DNA from: Polytrichum commune
Taxonomy: Eukaryota > Streptophyta > Polytrichopsida > Polytrichales > Polytrichaceae
Reading direction: 5' to 3'
NCBI GenBank assembly: GCA_950295325.1
Contig: OX485803.1
Coordinates: forward strand, 26,786,001-26,846,000
DNA: 60,000 bases
This document shows positions 12,713 through 23,002 of the stretch, one piece after another. A model generated the notes under the pieces. It saw nothing but the letters and a program-made list of their open reading frames with translations. It did no database searches and was not told the DNA's origin. Made by a program: the position numbers and the translations under genes. Position 1 is the first letter of the stretch, and each line of letters begins with the position of its first letter.

Positions 12713-12858
12713 CATTATTCAGTTCCATAACAATGTTATGTGGAACTGACAATATTCCATAGAATATTCTCAAACATTCCCGCATTTTATCTAAATGTGG
12801 GAAATATTCCATGGAATATTGTCAGTCCCACATAACATTGTTATGGATTTGAATAATG
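12713..12858. mobile_element. Foldback MITE
   Basis: Two arms of about 56 nt face each other: 12713-12769 (starting cattattcagttccataac and ending tagaatatt) and about 12803-12858 (starting aatattccatgg and ending tttgaataatg). They pair with a handful of mismatches around a loop of about 33 nt. The terminal word cattatt is shared with the larger TIR element at 18359-19207, suggesting relatedness. Confidence 0.75.
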
Positions 12859-13924
12859 TTATGTGAGTGAAGATGCTACAACCTTGATTTGCATTTGTTA
12901 CCCATCTTGTACTAATCGCCTGCGTCTTATCCTAGGAAAAGTGGGCTAGTAAGAAAAGTAACCATTTAAGACACATCTACCTTAATTGAGGGAGCAAAAG
13001 GGGATTACACGATAACTAGGAAATATCTAGATCTGCTGATTCTAGATTCATCTAGTTAGGGCTCAACCGGTTTTTTCCGGCTCTAATTTACCTAGAAAAA
13101 TCCTTATTCGGAAGGGTGGGATTGCATGGCATTGGTCTAATGCAAGCAAAGGGTCAAGTGCCTGAATTATCTCTTAGTTACGGCCCGAACAAGTAAGTTT
13201 ATATGCAACATTTTTTTTGTTACTTTGTTAGTTTGTTTTTATTGGCTTTGTCTTATGCGAAGGGACCTAGGGTTGGTCTTTGAAATGGGGCAAGGTTTGG
13301 CAACCAACCGGAATTGGTCACATATGGTGTCAATAACTTATTTTTTAAGTGGAGTCCAACCACAAATGATCATTGATGTAAAGTGGTCACTAAAATGAGC
13401 CGAAGTTTGGTCTTGGTTGGATAACCAACCATAACTAGCCACATGTGCAAGTTAATACTAGGGCGACTAGATGCTTGTTGTCTTTCAATTTCAGAGACAA
13501 ATTATTTATATGCATATTTGAATGCATCCCCTCTTCCCAAGTTACATCCAATTCAAGATACGTGGCCATATTGTGGGCGCTTCCAACATTGCAAATATCT
13601 TTGGTTGTTGGATTGGCTTGGAAATTGTTTGATCCAACGAACAAGTACAAATAACATATTGTTTTTATTATTTCAAGTTTCAAAATCAGATCTAACATGA
13701 AAAATTCATAAGAGGGTCAAAGTGATCATATAAATCCTCCCAATCATGTCACTATTGACCATGTAATAATAATAATAATGATATTTTATGGACATGATTC
13801 AATCTCATTGTAGTACTTGTCATTTTGGTGTCCGTTCTTAACTACAAAGCTTGCCATGTACCATTCAAATATAGGTGGCCAAAACAAAAAACAAAAAGGC
13901 AACCGTGTGAAGGCCCACATATCT
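12859..13924. other. Intergenic, no gene recognised
   Basis: AT-rich sequence with a short aat trinucleotide run near 13766-13778. Overlapping open frames near 13435-13700 on both strands have no recognisable similarity and look like chance shadows. Confidence 0.4.
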
Positions 13925-15800
13925 TATAAGCTAAGTTAAGCTCATAATACCGTGGTCACTAAGCTAGTCAGCTTAGAATACAGTGACCCGATTGTAGGTC
14001 AATAATTGAGGAACTTCTTGAATCATTCAAGCCACAAGATCATCATACTTACTTAGCAACTTAATCAAGTGAGGCTCCAAATTATAGTTGTGTTCTCTTC
14101 TCCACCTAATAAATATATGTCTTGCAATATCTGCCATGGTTGGCGAGTGCCGTTTAACCCTTTATTGCCCTTGGTCACTGTCAAGTTCCTTCTTTTGCAG
14201 AAGAATAACACAAACATGAGTGCATATGAGACACCAATGTTGAGAATTTTGAAACTTCGTACACTTACAACTTAATCACAATATTGTGATTGCTATGAGC
14301 TCGAACCACTCAACCATAGGAGAGACAAAAGGTCCTTTATCCTTCCCCGAGTTCCCTTCTATGCCAATAGACTATTTTTATTCTTTATGTCTCATATAGT
14401 AAAATTATTTTCTTCATAGCTATATCTTTGGTTCTATTATATCTTGTATCGTTTGGTTCAATCAAAATCCACTACATTGTTTATGATACTTAGTGTCACT
14501 TACTATTCGTAGTTACGCATTGCTATAACATTTTATTGTTAATATATTATTTTTTACCAAGTAAAGTTGTTAATGTAATATAGTGTGTAACCAACCAATT
14601 TGACTTTTGTTGGTCAAATTTGAGATCCATAGTAAAGATCCATAGCCAAACAAACATTGCATGTAGCCTCTATCATTACCCGACAAGGTGCAATAGACCT
14701 AACTCGGCTATACTCTCTCAATACATTGAATGCTCTTTCTCAATGCTAGATCTCAATTTCTAACGCGGCTATGGCCCCGCAATTATGATGATAGCTCTGC
14801 CCGTCGCAAGCCTCTCTTGGCTACTATCTTTCTCTGGGGCTACTTGCCTAACTCTTAGCCTAGGGCTTGGCTATGGCCTATCAAGCTTATTTAGTCATGA
14901 CGGTACCCATCGTTGGTTTGTCGATCTTTACCACAAGGTAGTGTCTTTCACTCTCATGGTTTACTTACAACCAAGTTTGGGCTATGGCCTTCCTCTTTCA
15001 CTCATGCTAATTGCCTTACTTGAACTTTGTCAACTCGTAAACTTTAGCTACTCAGCTTATTCACTTCCATTTATATGGGCTTTCGCCCCTTAAGGTTTTC
15101 AATCATCTTCGATCTCCATTATTTCACTCGGTTATCTACCATCTACTCCTCACACATGAGTTGTTTATCTCTCAACTTAATCTCTTCTATTGGTTTATTG
15201 ACCGTCTTGGATTCCAACAACTCTTCATCTTCTCTCATTCATCCTACTTACTTAACTATCAAGGCTATCGCCTAAAGTTAGCACAGTCAATTCTAACTAC
15301 AGCTTTCAACCGGCAATCGCCCCTTCTTGAGCCTTGACATTCGTCTTTCTCTCAAACTATCACTCTTGTTATCTTTCCATTAACTCCTACATTAAGCAAC
15401 ACTCAACCTCTACTAGCCTCAATTGCTTAAGTTTTTTCACTTAGCTTCCTATCCTCTTTGGATTATCGCCAATGGCTCCCAAGTTCAAATTCAATTCTCA
15501 CAGTTGTTTTTCCACTCGCTCTTAGCTTTCTCCTGGCCGTCACTAACAAATTAATGGCTTTCACGCCATAGTCTTCTTGACCTTTCTCTTGGTCATCAAC
15601 TCATCAACTTTAATCTCTCTCTCGGCGATTCTTTTTTCACAAGGCTATTGCCTTTAATTGATTTGCTCGTCCTCACCATAATTCTATTTGCTTTCAATCA
15701 AGTCGTTCATTTTACCCTAGCAAACTATTTGCATGAATGCACACTTTGCTTATTGCCATCTTTCACCTACACTATGCTTATTGACTAACTTCAAACTTCA
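13925..15800. repeat. Hairpin-rich tract A (recurrent mini-palindromes)
   Basis: Short inverted repeats with small loops recur every few tens of bases. Examples are TAAGCT-agtc-AGCTTA (about 13963), CTTGAA-tca-TTCAAG (about 14018), GGGC-tttc-GCCC (about 15078), ATGGC-tttcac-GCCAT (about 15554), TGACC-tttctct-TGGTCA (about 15579) and AAGGC-tatt-GCCTT (about 15641). Words of the form GGCTATNGCC recur many times between 14700 and 15700. The part at 14290-14480 (gagagacaaaaggtcc, tatagtaaaa, tttggttc) is homologous to 50270-50420, upstream of the cleaner array at 50465-50713. A MITE half-copy lies at about 14480-14610. Nothing is clearly coding. Confidence 0.5.
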
Positions 15801-16581
15801 AACTTCAAAAGGTTGGATTCACCACCAAGTAGTATGAATGTACTTGGATTCATGATGTGGATTACTTGTGGAGTGTATTGGGGGTTACCTTGTACTTAAC
15901 GCATTGGTTGACACAAACCTTCATCCCAAACCATCTAAGACTCAACCCTATTTGCCTCTACTCTCCTTGGGGTCTATATGCACAAAAATTTGTATTTGAG
16001 TCACATACTTTCAATTTAACTTATTTTTGTCAAAAGGTACCATCTCAAAAGTGATCCATCATTTAAGTGTTGTTCTCAAACTAATTGAATATCCTTATGC
16101 AATTGGATATTTGACCCATGTTTTTGGTTCAAATACATAACATGGATGTCTTTGAATGCAAATTCATATTTGATGCTTGGATTGTTGATGTCACATATGA
16201 ATATACCTTCTTCTTTTCTCCTTGATATGAGATAATGCACTATATAAAATTATAACCTTATAGATGTAAGCTTTAAAATTTGAACATTAGGTGAAGCTTG
16301 TAGAAATGATGTATAACAATTGTACATTTATATTTCATTTGTAAAGACCAACTTTGATAGGAGGTAGTAATACTTGTTCCATACAACCTTGGCACATGGG
16401 CCTGAGAATGAATGCTTTGGAACCCATTGTGGTGTTAATTGTTGCCCCGGTTGCACCTGCTGCGGTGCCCAAGGTTGTAGGTGCCAAAGCGGCAACATAT
16501 ACTGATCACCTGGGTAGCAGTTGTTGCCGGTGTAGTCCTTAGCAATAAAGCCATTCCTCTCTGGAGCTTCGAACCAGTTTG

Positions 16582-16881
16582 CACTAGTAGAAAACTAGGC
16601 GAAAAAGAACCGCAATCGTTTTTCCATTGCGGTTATTTTGACCACCTTGATCTACAGTCGCTAAACGACTACAAATTGTTCTTTCTCATTTTTTTTCTAC
16701 CGTTGGAAAGATATTTTCAAGACCTTTCCAATGGTATATTACAAGCCCCCAAATTTTCAAATACTCACCTGGTAAAAAAAAAAAGTTTTGCAATTGTTTA
16801 ACGATTGCATAGCAGGGTGGTCAAAAGAACCACAATGGAAAAAACGATTGCGGTTCTTTTTTGCATAGTTTTCTACTAGTG
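16582..16881. mobile_element. CACTA-type MITE
   Basis: A 300-bp element beginning CACTAGTAGAAAACTA and ending with its inverse TAGTTTTCTACTAGTG, flanked on both sides by TTG (16579-16581 and 16882-16884). CACTA termini with a 3-bp duplication define the En/Spm (CACTA) superfamily. The inverted arms extend about 65 bp and include GAACCGCAATCG near both ends. Within each arm AACCGCAA faces TTGCGGTT (or TTGTGGTT), giving subterminal hairpins. It is non-coding, so it would depend on a transposase from elsewhere. Confidence 0.88.
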
Positions 16882-17768
16882 TTGTGCACAACACTAGATT
16901 TTGTCAGCATAACAATGCGGTGATTTTGAGAAGTTTTCACCTCACAAAATAGACATCACCAAGTTTACCACATCTGCCAAATTTGCCATAGTGGCCTACC
17001 TGAAGGCATCAATTTGGATGAGGTTGCATGCACCTCATGTCTCAAGGCCTATAGCCTTGCTCATTAAACCCGTTCCAGGTTCACATATGAGGACCCGACT
17101 ATGATTAAGGTGAAGCATCCTTAATTCATGCCAACACTACAATCTCTCTCTCTCCACATTGCACGAACGATGATATTAATATATTGTTCACCTCTAACCA
17201 TGTCCCTTGTCAAAAAAACACTCTAGTCCTTACACCCTTAAAAGCTACGAAAACCACAGCATGAAAAATTTGGAGACAAAAAAATGTAAATTTAATTGTT
17301 GTTAGCTTCATTTTAATCATTATTATGTTTTCTGCAACAGACCTTTGAGCATGGAAAATCAACAAATGACATGTCTATTGTAAGTTGTTTCACCTTCTAG
17401 AAACACTTGGTGAGCTTTAAGGGTTAAGGTCATCTACATGCAAAAATGCAAAGAATGCATTGCACCAAAAGACCATGTCCAACAATTTCACATCGAAGAA
17501 AAGGAGCATTTCTGAATCTCCCTTCACTACTAGTATATGAGTCGTATGCAATTGTCCCATGTTGATGAAATAACAATGCAAATCTACCACTATGCTAGAC
17601 TTGAAATAGTTTAGTTACAAAGCACAAATTTTCAGTGATGTAGTTCAAGTTGCCTAGAACTCATATGCTTGTAGTCCTTCTCCTCCCCCCTCCCCCCTCC
17701 CCCTTCAAAGGTGACCAATGGCAAACAAGGGCATTCAAAAAGTGGTGATAATCTATTCATGGTTGCCC

Positions 17769-18177
17769 CACGGGGAGGTCACTTCATTGTCAAGTTGACA
17801 CCACGTGCGGACAAAGTTTGCTACCCCTATATTACATGCCATACATAATTTTAAAATTTATAATATTTTTTCTACATATATATAACCATTGATAGTATCT
17901 TTTGTATACTTTTTTGAAATTTTTAGTCATCTTTGTTTTTTTTAGTAATTTTTTTAGTTCAATTTTGTGTCATTCTAGTTAGAAATGGTATGTTTTATGA
18001 AAAAAACAAATCATCAAATTTAGTTACCACTTTTAAATATGTCATAGGTACTGTGTATACCTACTCATGAAAAAAAATTGATAAAATTTTGACCCATTTG
18101 GTGGTGCAACTTACCAAAAGAAGATTTTTTTTGGCCGCACGTGGTAGTCAACTTGACAATGGAGTGATCTACCCGTG
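17769..18177. mobile_element. hAT-like MITE with 8-bp target duplication
   Basis: The left TIR begins CACGGGGAGGTCACTTCATT and the right TIR, read in reverse complement, begins CACGGGTAGATCACTCCATT. Similarity extends through TGTCAAGTTGAC and CCACGTGCGG, about 42 bp in all. The 8-bp direct repeat GGTTGCCC flanks it (17761-17768 and 18178-18185). Eight-base duplications with a CA-type terminus indicate the hAT superfamily. The AT-rich interior of about 320 bp has no coding capacity. Confidence 0.82.
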
Positions 18178-18358
18178 GGTTGCCCTCCAAACACAAATTT
18201 GCAGTGAATGGGAGAACCAACAACTAGGCTTGGACATGCCCTTGTTCAAACACTAGAATAGTCTTAAGCATTTCTAATGCACGTGTACATAATCAAGTTT
18301 GAAATGTACAAGCCTACAAAAACCCAATCATGGAAATCTACGAGTAACTTAACACATA

Positions 18359-19207
18359 ACATTATTAAACTGCATGGTTGTGTTTCATTCTATATTTAGC
18401 ATCTAACATTAGCCTCCACCATCTTATCTTCATGGGAAAAAAACTTAGATGATAAGAAGAGATTGATGCCGGTATCAACACTATGAATTATGTTGGTATT
18501 GTCAATGAATAGTGTTGCTATGAAAAGTATATTCGATGAATTGTGCCAGGATGAACAATGATTCCTATGAGTAGGCTAGGAGTACAACTCCACCCAAATT
18601 TCCAAGTGTCAACTTGAATGTATGAATAATAAACCGATATTACCACTTTGATTGGGGGATTTACATAAAATAATGACACATTCTAGGATTAGTGGAAGTG
18701 ACCCACATGGTTGAATAATGTTATGCACTTCCATATTTAGAAAGATATTCATCAACATCGCTTGGCTTAAAAAATCATATGCTCAACACTTAAGTTCCAT
18801 AACATTATTTAGTCATGTTGGTCGGTTCCATGACCTTGGAATATGTCAATTATATTTTGTGGGGCCTAGAACAAAGTAAGAATATTCATTTTCTATTCAT
18901 ACATTTAGGTTGACATTTGGAAATTTGGGTGAAGTCATATTCTCAGCACTATTCACAAAAGTCATTGTTCATCCCGACACTATTCACAAGAAACACCATT
19001 CACCATTGTATTATTCATTAAAAAAAACTATTCACATCAACACTATCATTGAAAATACCGACGTTATTCAAAGTAATTTTTATTATTCATACTGAACATA
19101 TTCATTATTTGTACCGAAGTTAATTTCTTCCCATGAAGGTAAGATAATAAAGGCCCATGTCAGATGCTAAATATAGAATTGAACACAACCACAAAACTGA
19201 ATAATGT
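18359..19207. mobile_element. TIR element of about 850 bp with decayed internal repeats
   Basis: The left arm (about 18359-18437) contains ggttgtgtttcattctatat and tagcatct, then cttatcttcatggg. The right arm (about 19130-19207) is the inverse, with cccatgaaggtaagataata and gaacacaacc. Between them are further words of the foldback family (gaataatgttatg near 18715, ttccataacattattta near 18793) and, at 18945-19110, a decayed array of tattcac/cactattcac words. No transposase is visible. The termini share cattatt with the foldback MITE at 12713. Confidence 0.65.
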
Positions 19208-19569
19208 TCTGTCCACATTTGCACTGGCTAATGTGCTCATTCAGCTACTTTTAATTTATTCTGATGACGTCTGCTCTGGTTGAAAAGTTAACCAACTGGA
19301 TTGACCAAAAACCAACCCGACTTTAAGAAAAAAAATCCAATCACTTCAAAGGCAACCATATGCATACGTACTTCATTTTCTTATGGCATAACTGATAGTA
19401 TAGATCCCTAGTGTGTGAACATACATGTGTGTATTTCTCCAACTTTTGATAGAATCATCGTCGGTGGATATATTTTAGACTAAAGAGAACAATCCCAGGT
19501 AGCTTTTGGATCTTGCCTGGTTGGTTCCAAATTCTCTATGTCGGTTATGAAATTGATTGCATCATACTG

Positions 19570-20900
19570 GTCAGGCTAAGCAATTTTCGGTCATGTGTCT
19601 AATATTTATCGGATACAATGAGGCACATTACACTCTAAACTTCCTAATATCATGCTTGTAGCAACCAAAGTACACATGATATCAATGAGGTATGCAGTGT
19701 TAACATGGATGCGTGATGAATGGAGAATTAGTGCACCATGTGACGTTATGGAATAACACATAATCAATATTGTAATAATGACTATGTGATGTGTGTGAGT
19801 GTGTGGTTTGGATTATTTTAATGTCAAAACCCATGATATATTATGTATGGGAGGGAAATGTGACAACAAGGTGGGAGATTTAAACTAAGCATATTTGTTC
19901 CCTAGGATTTGGGGATATAAGAGGGGGAGTGACATCATGGAGGCTAGGGTGTATCATGCGTAATGGATGACCTTGTCATGGCTTGACCACTATGTTTGGC
20001 AATGGAAACATGGTGCCCTACCATCAATTACATTAGACACCTGATACCTACCTTGTTGCTTCCACAAATATGTAGGTAGGGCGTCTACTACAACCCCTAG
20101 TGGGGTTCCTCGCATATATATTACCTTTACCTAGTTTGTAGCGGTCAGGTAAAGCAATTTTTATTGATGTGATTATTTTTTTATTAGATATCAGGAGGCA
20201 CATTACCACCTATAGTTGATGACCTTGCCATGGCATAACCACCACGTCTGATAACTAACATGTATTGCCCTATCATAGGTTGTAGTAAGCACCCAATAGC
20301 TACCTCGGTGCTAATGTTGCTTAGTAAGATGGACAACTACTACAACCCGTGGTAGGGCTCTTCGGAATCATTACTTAGTTCAAACTTCCAACAACTCTCT
20401 TGCTCTATTCTATCAACGTAGAGGATATTTCATTCATAATCGATATTCTACATCCATCAACAAATTGATTATGTCTCATAATGGACAAGAGTCAGTGGAG
20501 TATGTCCCGCTCGTATTGTAGTCTCATCACAACTCGTCATCCACTCTCCTCTCGCCTGTTATCTAGTCCAAAAGCTTTACATGATCTGGCGACACTGTGA
20601 AGGGTCCAAGGTTAGTAACTTAGCCTGCAATTTGACACACACCAAAGGGGAGAGACCACAAACTTTGACAACATCATCAAGACCCAATTGTGTAAAAAAT
20701 GTGTTGATTTTCCTGTCATCTTAGTAGTCAGTGTCCAGGGTGATTTTTGGGCATGATCAGTCGAGATCCTAGGGTTTCCAAGTCCAAGCAGACAAATATT
20801 GACATCTTTGTGTTTTTCTTTATTAATTGAGGTATATTCTCTAAATTCCTCTAAAATGATGGGTAATTTTCTTGAAGTCTTCGACTTCAAACCTGTTCAT
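19570..20900 (-). repeat. Dispersed repeat copy 2, with an internal tandem duplication
   Basis: In reverse complement this matches 6650-7260 over most of that copy's length. Shared blocks include the one around ggagtgacatcatggagg (19926), tgtgacaacaaggtggga (19860) and atttttgggcatgatcag (20742). It also holds an internal direct duplication: the block from 19570 (ggtcaggctaagcaatttt, gaggcacattac, gatgaccttgtcatggc) recurs from 20145 (ggtcaggtaaagcaatttt, gaggcacattac, gatgaccttgccatggc). No protein similarity was seen. Confidence 0.6.
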
Positions 20901-20933
20901 ATGTAACTAGCGGTTGCTTCTCCCTGTTCAATG

Positions 20934-21293
20934 CTACACAAAATATGATATTCAGTGTCACCAATTCTAAATGTCTTGCTCAATACTAATGGTAAACCGC
21001 GGTATAGTGTCACCAACACTAAATGTTACCCCATCAATATTTGTCATTCCTTGTTAATTTTTTGGGGACAGTAGATTTACAATGTTGCAATTACTTTCAC
21101 TTACCGAGTGATTTTTCATCCAAATTGCAATCATCCTTGACAATATTTCATCACAAGTTGTTGACAAGAGAAGGTAGGATGTTGGCCAATGGATGAACTC
21201 ATCCATCATCCATGACAATCTTTGTTCACTTATTCATAAGAAGTGTCATCCGAAAAGTTACCGTGGCGACCCTGAATACCATGTCTAGAGTAG
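20934..21293. mobile_element. MITE of the CTACACTAAATA family, upstream of the glycosyltransferase gene
   Basis: It starts CTACACAAAATATGATATTC and ends with the degraded inverse (gaccctgaataccatgtctagagtag). The interior (caccaattctaaatgtcttgctc, atttgtcattccttgt, gaaaagttacc) is collinear with the element at 28757-29307 on the other side of the gene. At 360 bp it is non-coding. Its right end lies about 320 bp upstream of the putative TATA box, so it could contribute promoter sequence. Confidence 0.65.
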
Positions 21294-21613
21294 TAGCGCT
21301 TCCTGCCGGGGAAAACAACTCCGGTGGCTTCGAAGTTCGAGGGTCGCAGGAACCATGCGGAGGTCGCCACCTCATGAAATGCGCAGGAAAAGCATGCAAA
21401 GATGCTGCCGGGCCTGATCTCTGCCGCCGCTGCAAGCCACCGCCGCCTGTTACACTCTCCCCCTCCAGGCCAGGCTTGTATGTGTGTGTGTGTATGTATT
21501 GTATGCAGGTAAGTTCAGTGAACTTTTGGGCTCATCGTCATCTCGGTTTTCCCTCCCCAGACGAAGTACTCCTCCCCATCCCATGAGCTGCCCTCCCTTC
21601 GCAGTCACAGCTT

Positions 21614-21620
21614 TATATAA
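21614..21620 (+). promoter_or_regulatory. Candidate TATA box of the glycosyltransferase gene
   Basis: TATATAA lies in a locally GC-rich, CT-rich stretch that differs from the surrounding AT-rich DNA. Transcription would start around 21650, leaving a leader of about 1.35 kb that probably contains introns: donor-like atgtaagt at 21714 and 21808, acceptor-like cttgcag near 21870. No transcript evidence is available, so this is a prediction from position and composition. Confidence 0.35.
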
Positions 21621-23002
21621 CCTAGAGCCGCTCCCCAACTCCGTCAAGGCCGCTAATCATCACATGACTACGCGCGCGCTTCACGGTTGCCCCTTCGTTG
21701 CTGAATCCGATTCATGTAAGTTTGCACACCCTGAGGAGTACTGATGCCTCTACAGGTGGGTGTACGATTGCATTCTGCAGCTAGATTTGTGGACGGGCAG
21801 TGCTCCATGTAAGTAGAATATGCATCTCAATGTTGCATCTCGCTGGTCATCTTGTCGGACTGCTTGCAGGCGTCGATCGACTTGAGTACATCAAGACTTC
21901 ATAATTACCTGAAGAGTTGATGATGGTCTTCCAGCTTGCGTAGGAGTGATCGTGCTAGGTTTGAGTGGAGCTGTGAAGGAGCGAGCGAGCTAGCAGTGGT
22001 GAGATTAATCAGATCCATTATTTGCTTGTCACAGGTTTTCTTGTTGTCTGGATTGTATGTCCCCGGCTAAATAGACTAATTGGTTCACTGAGGAGGGCAT
22101 GATTCTTGCTTAAAGTGGGCTAGCTGGGGTTGGACATCTTTTGATTATTTAGGATGGGCTGGGGTGGATGTAGTATGCAGCTTGATAAGTTCGATTGCAG
22201 CACTCAATTTAAAGGATTTTGGTTATGTATTAGTCTAGTACCAGTCTGAGCGTCGAACTAGTTACGCCATTCTCACTGTAACGTATAATACCATGGACAG
22301 GATTGGCTCTTTGGAACTCCTTCCCTCGCTCAGACTTGGGTGTTACTCTAAATTGGGGGCGGGCTTAAATGCCATGGTAGGTAACTTGGGTTTTGGAGGT
22401 TGATCATGAAATTCGATTGAGAGTGCGAATGAACTAATGCTGTTCGAGCCTCGAACTCGCAACTCATTCGCAACTCCAGCTCGTACAAGCCAGCACCTCT
22501 GGTATTTGAATTCGATTTGTAGTACAGACCCCTAGTCCTGTGAGCTTGCTTAGATTGTGCTTAAGACTTTTAGCAGAGGAGTCCTGATTGAACCTTACTG
22601 CGTGACAGAAGAGAAGGCTCGTGTGTCTGAACTTGTGGGCGACCAATATCAAGCACAACTGAGAATTAATGGAGCTGGCACTCGGGCAAAACTGTCATAT
22701 TACGTCTTTGAGGAGATCAAATCGCTGTTGATACGAATTGGCAGGCATATCGCAAATTCAAGAGGAAGGAGCACCTGGCAGCTTCCACACAGCAGCTAGC
22801 TAGCCACAATTAAAGAAGACGTGACGAGGAAGCGAGGAGCCGAAAATTCAGAATAGGGTACCCAGTTGCGAATTTTTAATCATGATTTGATACTTTTATG
22901 TTGCTGTGATTCGTCGAGAACAAGATCATGCGGAAGAGACGATTTCCGGCTCCATTCCTCGAACACAAATCTCGACACTAGCTGGTGACAGGACCAGCAA
23001 AC

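Noticed and set aside
16354-16801. Overlapping frames around 16.4-16.8 kb
   Set aside because: They run into the CACTA MITE and have no recognisable domain.
21212-21586. 124-codon frame upstream of the glycosyltransferase, GC-rich and with several Cys
   Set aside because: It overlaps the end of a MITE and runs through a TG-rich stretch, has no recognisable domain, and lies where the promoter is expected. Probably chance in GC-rich DNA.
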